Shown here: in pieces, positions 47,401-58,158 of the stretch | How the letters are laid out: each line of letters begins with the position of its first letter | How positions within the stretch are numbered: the stretch's first letter is position 1 | DNA from: Piscicola geometra | Lineage: Eukaryota > Annelida > Clitellata > Hirudinida > Piscicolidae | Assembly (NCBI GenBank): GCA_943735955.1 | Contig: OX030957.1 | Location: forward strand, 6,529,301 to 6,593,300 | Reading direction: 5' to 3' | DNA length: 64,000 nucleotides | The notes under the pieces: model-generated | Told to the model about the DNA's origin: nothing | Seen by the model: only the letters and a program-made list of their open reading frames with translations | The model's database searches: none | Position numbers and translations under genes: made by a program

Positions 47401-48817
47401 TAACTACTTTAAAATTTTTCGAATCATTTTATATATAAAAATTGTTTTACAAATTTTTTATATTAAGAAATGTCAACTTTGAATATTAACAGTTAATTTA
47501 ACTAGACATACGTTTCTAACCATCTAAGTGATTTGATGGAATTTTTATTACTTTTGACATTTTTCGAAACTTTTTGATTTAAATAAATATGTTTAATCAA
47601 AAAAGTTTTTCTTCTTTAACTTTTAACAGGATTTTTAATCAACATCTGCCATATTTTAAAATTTATTTGTCCGAATTTTACACAAAATTTCACAATTGAA
47701 GATAGAGTACTAAAGAAAATTATTATAAAAATATAATTTCTTTCATAGTTTCCATTTTCAATTTTGCACAGTATTTTTTTTGATAAAATACGAACCAACA
47801 TTTAAAAATGAAAAAATGTTTAATTATATTTTTTCTCAAAAGATTTATTGGTTTTCCAACATGGCACTGTAATGCAAAAAAAATATAGAAAAATATTGAA
47901 CAAATAATTGTTTAAATATGTTTTTTATGTAATTATTTAAAAAACATATTTAACAAATAAAAGATGAGTAAAGCCTTCACTCCAAAAGGTTAATGTTTTA
48001 TATTTTTGTTTGAGAAGAACAGAAAAAATATTATTTGTGTTTGAAAATTTTATTAAATAGTATATTTGATAAATAAAATGTGAATTGTTTAAAAAAGTTA
48101 ATAACTTTTTTATAGCTAGGACGCCATTTATTCTGTTTGAAATTAAAAAATAAAGTTTAAAGTTTGAATAATGTATTAAATAAAATGAATTTTAGAAATA
48201 TTTCGGATACGTTTTGATTATTATGAATATTTTAAATATTTTTTAATATACTCAGATGACCTATGATTTTAAGAAAAAAGTTGGAAACTCAGAGATAAAT
48301 AAGCTCGGGGATATACGAGTGTTTTCATTTTAATGAAACAAAACCAAAAATTTATGAAAATAATGCTATCTATGAAAGGTATGTAACAATGATACATTGT
48401 AACATACCTGGATTGTTAGTCAAAACTCATGCATGATTCATGAGATCTGAATAAAAAGAGCTTAAAATCATGGAAAAAATTTAAATATTTTCGTTCAGTT
48501 CAAATACGAAAAATGCACCCTTTAACTTTAAAAAATAATTTAATTTTTGTTCAAAAAAATCTTTAATTATTTAATTTCCCCTTACCGAGCAGTTTCACTC
48601 CACCCTTCTCTGGCAGGTGGTGAGTCTCTTGTGCCACGTGCTTGCCTACTGCAACTCGTGCGTCAACCCACTCATCTACAACTGCGCCTCCAAGGAGTTC
48701 CGACAGGCTTTCAGAAGCGTCGTCGGCTGCATCAAAGAAGCGCCACCCAGAAGCAGCACCAACGTACAAGCCACCAACTTGGTCGAGCTCCACCCAAAAG
48801 CCAAGACCACCCAATAA
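41409..48817 (+). CDS. Class A (rhodopsin-like) peptide GPCR, allatostatin-A/galanin-receptor-like
   Basis: Exons 41409-41992, 45122-45695 and 48617-48817 join in phase (2 then 0) to 452 residues. An N-terminal signal peptide ([15 protein letters not shown]) precedes an Asn/Ser-rich ectodomain with N-glycosylation sites. TM1 has [14 protein letters not shown]2 [17 protein letters not shown]3 starts after SCRLMHYL and reads [23 protein letters not shown]2 has [11 protein letters not shown]6 has [17 protein letters not shown] and TM7 has [20 protein letters not shown] (NPLIY intact). TAY-VYTLVL and the overall pattern match allatostatin-A/galanin-type receptors. The DRY/DRF motif reads VRF, so the conserved Asp 3.50-preceding residue (3.49) is Val (codon GTC). 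It would normally couple a neuropeptide to G proteins at the plasma membrane. The start codon is the first ATG giving a signal peptide; MRQ at 41424 is an alternative. Confidence 0.93.
42036..43262 (+). mobile_element. Decayed hAT DNA transposon with transposase C-terminal domain
   Basis: Bounded by imperfect inverted ends TAGAGCTG (42036) and CAGCTCTA (ending 43262), flanked by a 7/8-matching target duplication (atttgatt 42028-42035; atttgaat 43263-43270). Subterminal TTAACG/CGATTAA motifs recur at both ends. Near the 3' end, 42805-43011 reads [20 protein letters not shown] then [20 protein letters not shown] and PTNVENLFA stop, the hAT dimerisation domain. The upstream transposase is missing, so it is non-functional. 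It lies in GPCR intron 1, same orientation as the gene, and contains a SINE-like insertion at 42338-42430. Confidence 0.88.
42338..42430 (+). mobile_element. tRNA-derived SINE-like sequence nested in the hAT element
   Basis: A-box-like tggctgagcgggtagccga and B-box-like ggttcaagtgtaacc followed by aataccctagtaacccagag. Its position inside the transposon dates it after the hAT insertion. Confidence 0.55.
43271..45121. other. Rest of GPCR intron 1
   Basis: AT-rich intronic sequence; a weak tRNA-like (minus) segment at 44035-44115 (gtaatggctaagacaccggg then a degenerate B box). No exon-like segment recognised. Confidence 0.5.
45696..48616. other. GPCR intron 2
   Basis: AT-rich. Contains a SINE-like copy (46185-46262, minus) and a diverged tandem duplication of about 95 bp (about 46945-47040 and 47042-47140, sharing attttacaaatttatt and caatttgagaaaa/taatttgagaaaa). 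No coding exon seen. Confidence 0.55.
46185..46262 (-). mobile_element. tRNA-derived SINE-like sequence
   Basis: Minus strand: cggagtggctaacgactcgc (A-box-like), then ggtcgtggcttcgaatgccc (B-box-like). Close in layout to the 39055 and 34836 copies. Confidence 0.58.
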
Positions 48818-50485
48818 GCAGTGCTCATTCTCCGCTTTGGTGATGCACTTTTCTTGTGTTCGTAAGAAACTAGAGAGTTTGTGGTGAGTTATGGAAAGGA
48901 CAGTTTTGTTGAAAGAGTTATACTCTTAGAGAAAAAGAATTGTACAAAACAGAAAGTCTAGTTTAGGAGAAAAACGTTTAAGAGCTTATAACCAAATTTA
49001 ACAAATAAAAAAGCTCCTTTAAAACTTAAAACAATGGCTTCGTTGGAAACAATTTAAACGAAAACTCACAAGTCAAACAATGAATGTTCTGGAAGAAAGA
49101 AGTAGCGTTATTCAATCGTTCATGAGTGAGTCACAATTCAACTTTCTTCCTTCACTCATCCAATGCGTGCAGACTTGACTGCAGAAAATAAAACAATTTC
49201 ATCTGAAAGATTATCCAAAATTGTGGATAAATACTTTATTTTAAGAGTCATACAGTGTTTCGTTGAGGTGTTTGTTTGAAAAATGTAAAATCATTTTGTG
49301 ATTTCAAATAAAACGCTTCCTAGTTTTATGATGCAAAATTTATTTTCCTCAATCATGAACATCTGTATTTTAAAAGTTTTCTTCTTAGTTTTAATGAAAC
49401 AATATTTCTAAGATTAAACAACGATTAAATAAAGAAGCTGACGCAGGGAAAAAGAAAAAGCTTGAGAAAAATACGATGACTTAATAATTCCACTAAACGA
49501 GTGGGATAAGACTTCTTCTTGACGAGATTATCCCCCTATTGATGCACTTTGCAGCATGGCGCCAATATGCGTGCTCAAGCTTCGAAGATTCTTCCAAGTC
49601 TGAATTGACGCTTCTTTTAATTGAAACTTTCAAGTGACCCTAAAAATTAATTTTTAATCAAGTCTACCAAAAAAGAAAATTTAATTATTTTGTTTTTGAA
49701 AGGAAAAAAACTTTTGACGTCGCAGTAGTTTTATCTTGTATATGGTTGATGTGTTAAAGTTCATTCTTGAAGCGTGGACTTTTTAAAAGTGTTTTCTTAT
49801 TTAGAAGGTGTTTGATGAGGGTATTATGTTGAAGATAACGATGGTCATTAAAGATCCTTAATCACACGTCAACAATAGCAGTTTTCTTTTTTAGTCTTTC
49901 GTTTTGCCTGTAGTTTTTGATAACAATTCTAAACACTAATTACGACTTGAATGTTTCAAGTTACAATTTGTAAAAAAAAAGTAAATGACGGCGCTTTAAG
50001 CATGCTTAGAAAACTTTAGTTTCAAAATCTTGGAAATTATGACAAGAACATTTTAAAGAATAGAAGCAGAGGAAAGTATGCATGCATATGGCTCTGAATA
50101 AATTGCGAAAGGCTTTTCATTTTTACATTTTTCCCCAAAAAGTGTTATTAAAAAAACAAAATTTAGATTTTTGATAGGCTTAATATCGTTTTAATATATT
50201 GTGGACTTAATCCAACGGTTGCTCATGATTTTCATAAAGTTATCAATTAATGAGAAAAAATACTTTAAAGTATTCTCCCTAGATATCCTACAAACAAGTA
50301 TTATATATACCATGTCTATGGTATTCTCTTATTCACTTGTAAAGTTTATTTATTTTCAAGGGGGAACTCATTCAAAAAATATTTTTTAACAAATAAAAAT
50401 TGAACATTTAAAAAAAGAAAAATGTGATGTTTCGAAGATTCTAAAAAAAAAGCAACAAATTTCAATCATATGTGTGTGTGTGCAG
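48818..50485. other. 3' flank of GPCR gene and intergenic sequence
   Basis: An aataaa at about 49003 could be the GPCR polyadenylation signal. Beyond it I see no gene. Confidence 0.5.
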
Positions 50486-51299
50486 CAGTGTTATTTTCGT
50501 AACGATAACGAAAACGAAAACGACAATTCTGAATAATCGTTTCACGAAAACGAAAATAAAAACTAAATTTATTTTCAAAACGAAAACGAAAATAAAAACT
50601 ATAATTATTTTCAAAAAGAAACTGAAATAAAACCTATAATTATTCTCAAAACGAAAATTAAATAAATTTCAAAGTATGCCATAATATGGAAATTTATAAT
50701 TGATATGAAAAATATATGTCTATGTTATAAACATTATCTTTGGGCTTTATGAAAGTAGCGCCATTTATAAAACGTTATTTAATTACCGCCACGCTTTGTC
50801 AATTAAATTATCACTTATTCTAATGATTAGAATCTAATCGTAAATTTGTGATTACATTTAAAATTTGTTATTACTCAATAATTTACGTACTCAATTCTTA
50901 TAATATTTCAATTGACTGTTAATTTTTAAAACTCATTTGTTGTTCAATCAATCAATCAAATAGATTTCTATAGCGCTTTTTTTTCAAATTCAAGAGCACT
51001 CTTTGTTAATTTACAGTTCTATTTTACTGTTTCATTTTATGATCAATTAATTTTTTTAGATAAAAAAAATAGTGTTCAAAGTTGTAAATTAATATATTTT
51101 CAAAACTAAAATAAAAATAAAAACTTTAATTATTTTCAAAACTGAAACGAAAATAAAAATTTTAATTATTTGTAAAACTAAAACGAAAATAAAAACTTTA
51201 ATTATTTGTAAAACGAAAACAAAAATAAAAACTATAATTAATTCCAAAACGAAACTGAAATAAAAACTATAATTATTTTATGAAACGAAAATAACACTG
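50486..51299. mobile_element. Non-autonomous hAT-like element with perfect 8-bp target-site duplication
   Basis: Terminal inverted repeats CAGTGTTATTTTCGT (50486-50500) and its exact reverse complement (51285-51299), flanked by identical 8-bp direct repeats gtgtgcag (50478-50485 and 51300-51307). Subterminal arrays of an about 30-bp unit (aaaacgaaaataaaaacttt with aattattt) occupy both ends (50500-50660, 51090-51290). There is no transposase ORF. The interior holds the repeat caatcaatcaaatagatttc/tatagcgctt (50945-50985), which also occurs in the 34.2-kb MITE. Confidence 0.93.
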
Positions 51300-51969
51300 G
51301 TGTGCAGGAGTGCGTGTGTGTTTGTGAGTGGGTTTATTTTCATTTTCAGTTTGCATTTGTGTGTTTAGGAGAGTGTGTATAACACTGGATGGAATAGTGG
51401 ACGGGGCAACTAGACAAAGGCAGCATTCTCAAGATATTTAAATAATCTTCACAACTTTTAAAATTTTATTTATTAAAAAAATAATTTACGCGTTTTGAGG
51501 GTTGAAATGAAGAGAAAAAGCAGCTTGCTGACGACAGATAAACACGAAGGCAGGTATTCATCAGCAGACAGCAAGCAACTGGGACTTTTTATGTGAAAGG
51601 TGATGCAGAAAAACTCTTCTGTGAGTGGTCATCATCTGCAGAGCCAGAGTAGACGTCTGAAATCTTGAGTTCAAGTCCATCATTTTTTGAAACTAATTGT
51701 TATTTTAAATAGTTTAAATAAATTTGTGATATTTATAAAACAAACTATTAGTTATTGTATTTTTGTGAATCTACTGAAAATCTAATGAAATAATATTTTC
51801 TGACACCTATTTTGTAACATCTCTATTTAAATGAGACATTCACTTTCTTATGATACAAACTTAAATTCCTTTTTCTATAAAAAAATATTTCTATTTCATG
51901 AGACGTTAACTTTATTATAAAACGAAGTGATTTATTCTTTTTTTAATTAAAAAAATATTTTTCGCAAAT
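51300..51969. other. Intergenic spacer before CHMP2B, with LINE 3' scrap
   Basis: 51380-51440 (ggcaactagacaaaggcagc then attctcaagata) resembles the 3' part of the LINE remnant at 36740-36790. A weak tRNA-like segment lies at 51640-51690 (cttgagttcaagtcc). The last 300 bp should contain the CHMP2B promoter; no motif stands out. Confidence 0.5.
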
Positions 51970-53878
51970 ATGGCATCATTTTTTTCTAAAAAGCCCACAG
52001 CTAAAGGTAAATTAAGAAAATTTAAATATCCATTTCAAATGTTCATTTTTTAATTCTTATGTAGCTAACAAAATAATAATTATATTTAAAAATACCATTA
52101 TATAAATATTCTTTTACTAAAGTTCATTAAATAACTTTTTTACTAATAATAACTGTGCCTAAAAATTGCGAATTTTTTTTTGATATGAACATAAAATATC
52201 AATAAAGAAAAGTGAAGAAATAAATCAATTGAATGCATCAAAACAGAGCAAATGAGAACAAATGATCGAGCATTGAAAAAAACTCAGCGAGAAGTGGAAA
52301 GGGAAAGGGCTGAGTTGGAGAAGATGGAAAAAAAGCTGGTTACCTATTTTGTTGAATAAAAATGTTAAAGAATTTATATATATTTTTCAGCTGAGATACA
52401 GAACGTTTTTCACAATGTATAAATTATCTAAAACTCAGGAATTAGAAATAAAACAAGCTGCAAAGTCTGGCAACAATGAAGTAAGCAGATTTTTAAAAGT
52501 TAATAAATAAGAATATGATATTTCATTTATATATCATAATTATAAACCAGACTTTAAGAGTGTTAGCAAGGCAGTTGGTGACTCTGCGGAAACAAAAAGC
52601 AAAGACGTTCCAGGTGGGATCGAGGATCAACTCTATAGGCACGCAAGGAAAGGTAGTCACATAAAACCTTTGAAATCACCATTTGCATTTTTTTTTACAT
52701 TTACAAATATTGTAAAATTCAGCAATGAAAAAATATTTGTATTTATTTAAAATACTAATTTGCAGATGATGCATTCCAACATGAAGATGGCAGACGCCAT
52801 GTCTACCACTACTAAGGTTGCATTCTACACAATAATAGGACATTAATACACCACCATCCATTTAAAACCCTCTCTATCATGTTCCACACTCACCCCAATT
52901 AATCTGACCTATAATAGCAGATGAAGGCTATAGCAGATATAGGCTATATTTTAATTTTTTGGTCTATATCGTTCACAGCCTGACAGACGCATGCCATGTT
53001 ACAATGGTTCTGAGAACCATGGTTCTTATGCGCCAGAGGCGCCACTCTACACGACGTACACATCTCTCAATGCATATGTCGCAAACACCGCATCCTATAC
53101 ACTAGGTATATGATAGTTCACGGTTGCTCGTCAAGGATTCGAACAGGCAACTTTTGAGTTGCAAGTCCGACGTCTACCATCTAAGCCATCCCCGCTCCCA
53201 ACTCACCAACAGCAGCAGCATCAACATCATAACCACTGCAGTCGATGGTGGCGATGGGCAAGGTGATGGATCCGATGAAGACTGCACAGACGATGAAGGA
53301 GTTCGAACGACAGAACATGAAGATGAGCATGACGGAAGAAATGAGTGCGTTTATGTCGAGCCTCGTTTACTTTTTTTGTCACATCTCATTTTATTTAAAA
53401 TATTTTTTCCTTTTCCACATTTAATCAAAAAGCTTTTATGCTATTAAAAGACCTCCTTAACTGCTACACTACAACCAACAGTAAGTGACACACTGGACGA
53501 CATAATGGCTGGCTCGGACGACGAGACTGAAGAAGATGCAGTGGTGAACCAGGTGCTTGATGAGATCGGCATTGAAATCTCCGGCAAGGTGGGTATCTTC
53601 TCTCCCTCCTATAACTCCCCTCTACTTAGCATCGTCATCATGTGCTCTATTTAAAGATTCGGAGGCTGTTGTGGTTGCTTGCTCTTTGGATGATGAAAAA
53701 TCAAATATGAAGAACGATTAGATCTAAAGATTTAACTTCCTCTACTGACCTCCTGCACCAACGCACACCACAGTTGTTGGACGCTCCAGGCGTTTCCAAG
53801 GCAGGCTTGAAGAGCAGGCAAGTCAAGGACGAAGAAGACGACATTGAGAAACAATTGGCGAAACTGAGGTCTTCGTGA
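51970..53878 (+). CDS. CHMP2B: Charged multivesicular body protein 2B (ESCRT-III subunit)
   Basis: ESCRT-III filament subunit acting on endosomes and other membranes, removed by VPS4. Exons 51970-52006, 52247-52338, 52439-52480, 52551-52652, 52766-52816, 53242-53344, 53482-53588 and 53774-53878 join in phase to 212 residues (human 213). Sequence: MASFFSKKPTAK, basic helix 1-2 region (TNDRALKKTQREVERERAEL), TLRVLARQLVTLRKQKAKTF, MKMADAMSTTTK, MDPMKTAQTMKEFERQNMKM, MISDTLDDIMAGSDDETEED, VVNQVLDEIGIEISGK and the C-terminal MIT-interacting motif DIEKQLAKLRSS. DEIGIEISGK is diagnostic of CHMP2B rather than 2A. The intron between the fifth and sixth exons carries a tRNA-like SINE. Confidence 0.98.
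53105..53200 (-). mobile_element. tRNA-derived SINE-like sequence in CHMP2B intron
   Basis: Minus strand: gggatggcttagatggtaga (A box), cttgcaactcaaaagttgcc (anticodon-arm-like hairpin) and tgttcgaatcc (B box). This is the most tRNA-like copy in the window, but an acceptor stem is not evident, so a functional tRNA is unlikely. Confidence 0.6.
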
Positions 53879-54411
53879 CAGTCTCTTTGACTCCCTGTGT
53901 CAGTCTACTTGACACCCTGTGAAACACTGTACATAAACAAGTTCTCCGCACTTTGTATTATTTTACCGATACATTTCCATTATATGATCGTCTTCACAAG
54001 ATCTTTTTTGACCGATTTTGACAGCATATGTATTCACTTTTCGCACAACATACTTTTTATTTGATCGTGGTGGTTTGATAAAGATTATATAAATGGTTTT
54101 ATTTAGTTTTAATGGTGAGATCAAAGTCATTATGCTCGAATAATCAGTTAAATATATACACAAAATAGATATAAATATATATAAAAAATGCTGCTGAACC
54201 ACATAGTTTAAATATAAACCCAGTATAAAACCTCAGCCTTCCCCCACATAAGTCTCTGATCAATCCAAACCTCCATCGTCCCTTGCACCACCAAATATCT
54301 CTCTCACTAACCCCTAGAAACCCTCTTTACAGAGTTGCACACATCCATGCCGCCCATTAACATGACTTATAAGAGGCCCCTCTTTCCACCCCCCCCCCCA
54401 ATTATACCGGC
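53879..54411. other. Convergent intergenic spacer between CHMP2B and the 54.4-58.2-kb gene
   Basis: Contains both 3' UTRs. A minus-strand ORF at 54202-53963 is AT-rich and has no recognisable protein character. No gene called. Confidence 0.5.
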
Positions 54412-57400
54412 CTATAAGACACCATCATGCTTGTGCACGAGGATGATGAGGTGACAGAGGAGTGCCCTGTCGACCTCGCTCAAGTGCCTAACCTTGCGGG
54501 GCTTCAGGAACCTGCCACCGTCGCTGACTGCGCTGCCTTCGGTGGTGGTGCAGTAGTGGTGGCGGTGTTGTCCGTTCGAATTGATGATGATGACCATTTT
54601 TATTTAATTTTATTCAGCCAAGATGAGCAACAGTTTTTGTTTAATTAAATTCATAAGCGCGCCGATTATAGACTATATTGTGCACAAACACCACGAAATG
54701 AATATTTTGCATGGTGTCTGGGCATTTAAACAACAATTATGCCACATGAAAATAGAAAGATAGAACACCACACACGAGATTACCTGACCACTGAACACCA
54801 CCACCACCACCTTCACGGACGAACTGCATGGCGACAGCAGGGTTGAGGCTTCGAAGCACCTTGAGCATCTGCAATATCAGAGCGACGTCGTGAACCTCAA
54901 CTAGTTTCTGTATGCCTCTCACCAGTCTGTGGTGGTCGTGGTGCGGTGTACTCGTGTTGAAAGGTGAAAGAAGTTGGTATTACTTTTTTCTTCGGATGTC
55001 AAATTAAGTTTTCTACGTTAAAACTTTACATTAAAAAAATAAAGAGTTAAATAGCACATTTTAAAATCCTTTGTGAGCGCATGCGCACATACTCTCGTTC
55101 ACGGCGACTCATGTTAGACATCAGCTTGAAGCTCACTTCAGTGTCCACCTGTGGTTGTTGTGGCAGACACTTTAGATGGAACGGAGGAAACACTAGAAAA
55201 ACAAAAGTCGGGAAGATAAAGAAGGAAAGAGAGGCCTCCTGACCCTCCATCTGCGCCCGCTCGATGATGATGATGATGGTGATGGTGGTTAATATTCGTA
55301 GTTGTACAAGATAATTATTATTTTATTGCATTGCATCATGTATGGATGAACCTTCTTGAGAAGCAAGGAGTCTTTGATGAGTTCGACGAGTCTTTCTTCG
55401 AAATGACGCACCTCATTAAACTCCTCTCCATCATCCACATCCCACTGAGTAGCAGTACGCTTGAAGAGTTCGATATGAAAATGGCTGCAAAGTCAATCAT
55501 TAGTAGCGAGCAATTAAGTCTTATTTCTAACGATTGTCAAACCGTTAACTAATCTACATGCTACAACTTTGCAATCAATTTTGATTAATGTGCGACGACC
55601 CGTTGGGCAAGTCGAGAGTCGTTACCCACTCAGCTACCCGTTCAATGGTCACCTTGGAGCGGTGTAGTCTTCTGTCAGTGTGGAATGCCTGCCTCTCATC
55701 CTGGTCAGCACGCCTGTCTCTGCTGCTGGTGTTTTCATGTTGTGCAGGGTACAAGGACCGATAGTCGTCGTCATGGTGATGGTGATTTCTATGAGATGGT
55801 TGGAGAGAGGATGCTGAAACAGATATTTCTCTTCCATCATGCCATCTATCATCCCGTTGTGAATGCCTATCCCTGATGTTATCATCTTCACAATACTTGT
55901 AGTTTGAGGCTTCATCATCATAAGGATAGCCTTCGTTGTAGAATTTTTCTCTTAAAGGCTCTACTCTATGCGGATTACCAACTTCTTTCTTCGTCTTCTG
56001 TCATTTTAAATTCCATTAGAAAAATATTTTCGAAATCTTATGAAATAAATCAATAAAGTATAAAATAAACTCCGTAGTATTGTAATTTTTTTAATGAATA
56101 AGATGAAAAATTGATAACAACTGACCAAGAAAGAAGGCTCTAGATTCTCTGTAGGAAAGTATCGTTGATTATGGCGTGGTGCCAGTCTCTGATGGTTTGA
56201 TGGGAAGTCCCTTAATGACGACCCAAACAGCTCCTCACTCTTCCACCTGTCTTCTTCCCACGACCTTCTGTCACCTCTCGCCATCTCACCTCTGACCTGA
56301 CCCCCTACCCAGTGCTCCTCCTCACCACCACTCCTCCACACACCTCTTTCCCGCTCTCTATCCCTCTCAAACACCATCCCCACATCCCTCCTCCAATCAA
56401 CGTCAGATCCTATCTCAATAGCTTCACCCCTTTCCTCCCTTTCTCTTCCATCTTTCCATCCTCCATGCACCTCCTCATACTCCTCCGCCTCCTCCTTCAA
56501 CCACCTCATCTCTCTCTCCATCAGCCTTCTCTTAAACCTCCGTTTTCTGGCATTTCTTTCAGCACACGTCAACTTATAATTCTTGCCATCGCCATTCTCC
56601 ACCACACCCACTCTCTCTGAATCCCCTGCACTCACAACTCTCGCATTGGCACCTTGGACCGACTCTTCTGCGGTTGAATCGCTTGAAGGTCGTACTGTTT
56701 CGACGCTGGCAAACACTCCATTCCTACGCTGACTAGCCCTTCTAGCAGTGTTCCATTTAGGATGGTAGTCAGTGGTGTTGGGAGGTCCGTACCCCTGGCT
56801 GTGCCCGTCGAGACTGCCGTTGGAAGATAATTTTTCCCCGAAGAGAGGTTCTTCCTTGGAGGGAAACCTTCCTAACTGAGTGTTTGAGGCGTGAAAGTGT
56901 TTCGGACACGAGACGAGGTCTGCGCCACTGCTGCTGATGTTTGGAGTGGTCGAAGGGGCTGGCATGGTGGAGATGGCTGACTGCACAGCACTCTTCAAAG
57001 CCTTCAACGTCTCGGTGATCTTCGGTGAGTGCCTTGAAGGGAGTGCTGGCTGATGATGATGAGATGCTCCAGTGGTTTGCTGATGATCTGCTTGTGTTTG
57101 TGATGCTGGAATGGTGGTGTTGGTGAAGGCCACTTGTCGATGGTAGTGCTTTCGGCCAGCAGGGAATGAAGGCTTGTTGGGAGCAGAACTACTGCTGCTC
57201 AGTGAAGATGGTGCGGAAGAATTCGCATTGGTGATGAGTGGTGGTGCATGGGAGAAGAAAGCACTTGGAAGTTCACTGAAAGGAGGTAATTGAGAAGGGT
57301 TGCTGTAGGGAGTTGGTAGAAGAGGGTTGCTTGGAGGTTTGTATGGGTGTTGAGGATGGTTGAAGTGTGAGTTGAGGGAGTCAAGATGGGAGTTGAAAGG

Positions 57401-58158
57401 TGGAATGGCATGAAAAGGTAAGGTAGTATTGGGTGTTTCAAAAGAGGTACTGATGCTGGATGGGAGATGGAATGGAGGATTAGAGAGGTCGGTGGCGCAG
57501 TCAGGGAAGGAATGTTGAGAAGGAAAAAGAGGATGGAAGTGACCAGATGGTTTGGAAAGGTCATGGTCGCTTTGGTTGAAGGGTAGAGTGGATGATCCAC
57601 TAGAAATGTAAGGGAAAAAGTAGGTATCGAATGGATTAGTGTTTGGTGGGTCATTTTGTTGGCTGTCATTGCTTCGGTGATTGAAAATCATATCAAGTTG
57701 GCTTGGCGTGAAGTCTTGAGGTGGCTGTGAAAAGAGGTGGTTGAATGGCGGCTTTGTATTTTCTTGCAGAGATTCTGTGTCTTCATGTGAACTTGTTTTA
57801 AATGTGAAGTTGTTGTTTTTTGAATACTGAGAAAGTGGTTTGTTGATGGTGGAATGCAGATTTGATTTGTTAAACAAGGGTTCACATCGTTGTGAATGAT
57901 CAGTTAGGTATAGATTATGGTCACCCATGATGATGTTGTTGTTGTTGGAGAAGTAGGCAGTCAGCAAAGGTGCCTTGTTGATGGAGGTGTGTTCATTCTG
58001 TTGTGGAAGTTTTCAGAATAATTTGACATGAATTTAAACTTTTCTGTTAACTAATTGAAATCTATTTTGATGATAAAAATTCAAAAGAATTACTTACAGC
58101 TTTCTCATTGAAAGAGAAAATACGTTTTCTGCATGTTTGGGCTCGTTGCAATGAGCTT
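54412..58158 (-). CDS. Unrecognised Ser/Pro/Asn-rich protein with charged and helical C-terminal part
   Basis: Phase-consistent exons: about 58158-58098 (QTCRKRIFSFNEKA), 57997-56126 (624 codons), 55997-55653 (115 codons), 55444-55352, 55148-55093, 54926-54784 and 54527-54412 (or from 54536). The huge second exon is low-complexity (Ser/Pro/Asn/His; PPFNSHLDSLNSHFNHPQHP) and ends in a basic-charged region (CAERNARKRRFKRRLMEREM RW). The third is Arg/Asp/His-rich. Later exons look structured: EEFNEVRHFEERLVELIKDS, RELVRGIQKLVEVHDVALIL then QMLKVLRSLNPAVAMQFV, and a basic tail RFLKPRKVRHLSEVDRALLC. No signal peptide or TM. The combination suggests a nuclear or RNA-associated regulator, but I do not recognise the family. 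The first coding exon is not certain; an in-frame ATG lies near 57930, and an extra small exon near 55240 cannot be excluded. Confidence 0.75.

Noticed and set aside
53105..53200. Functional tRNA gene
   Set aside because: A and B boxes and an anticodon-like arm are present, but I cannot find a paired acceptor stem; a SINE head is more likely.
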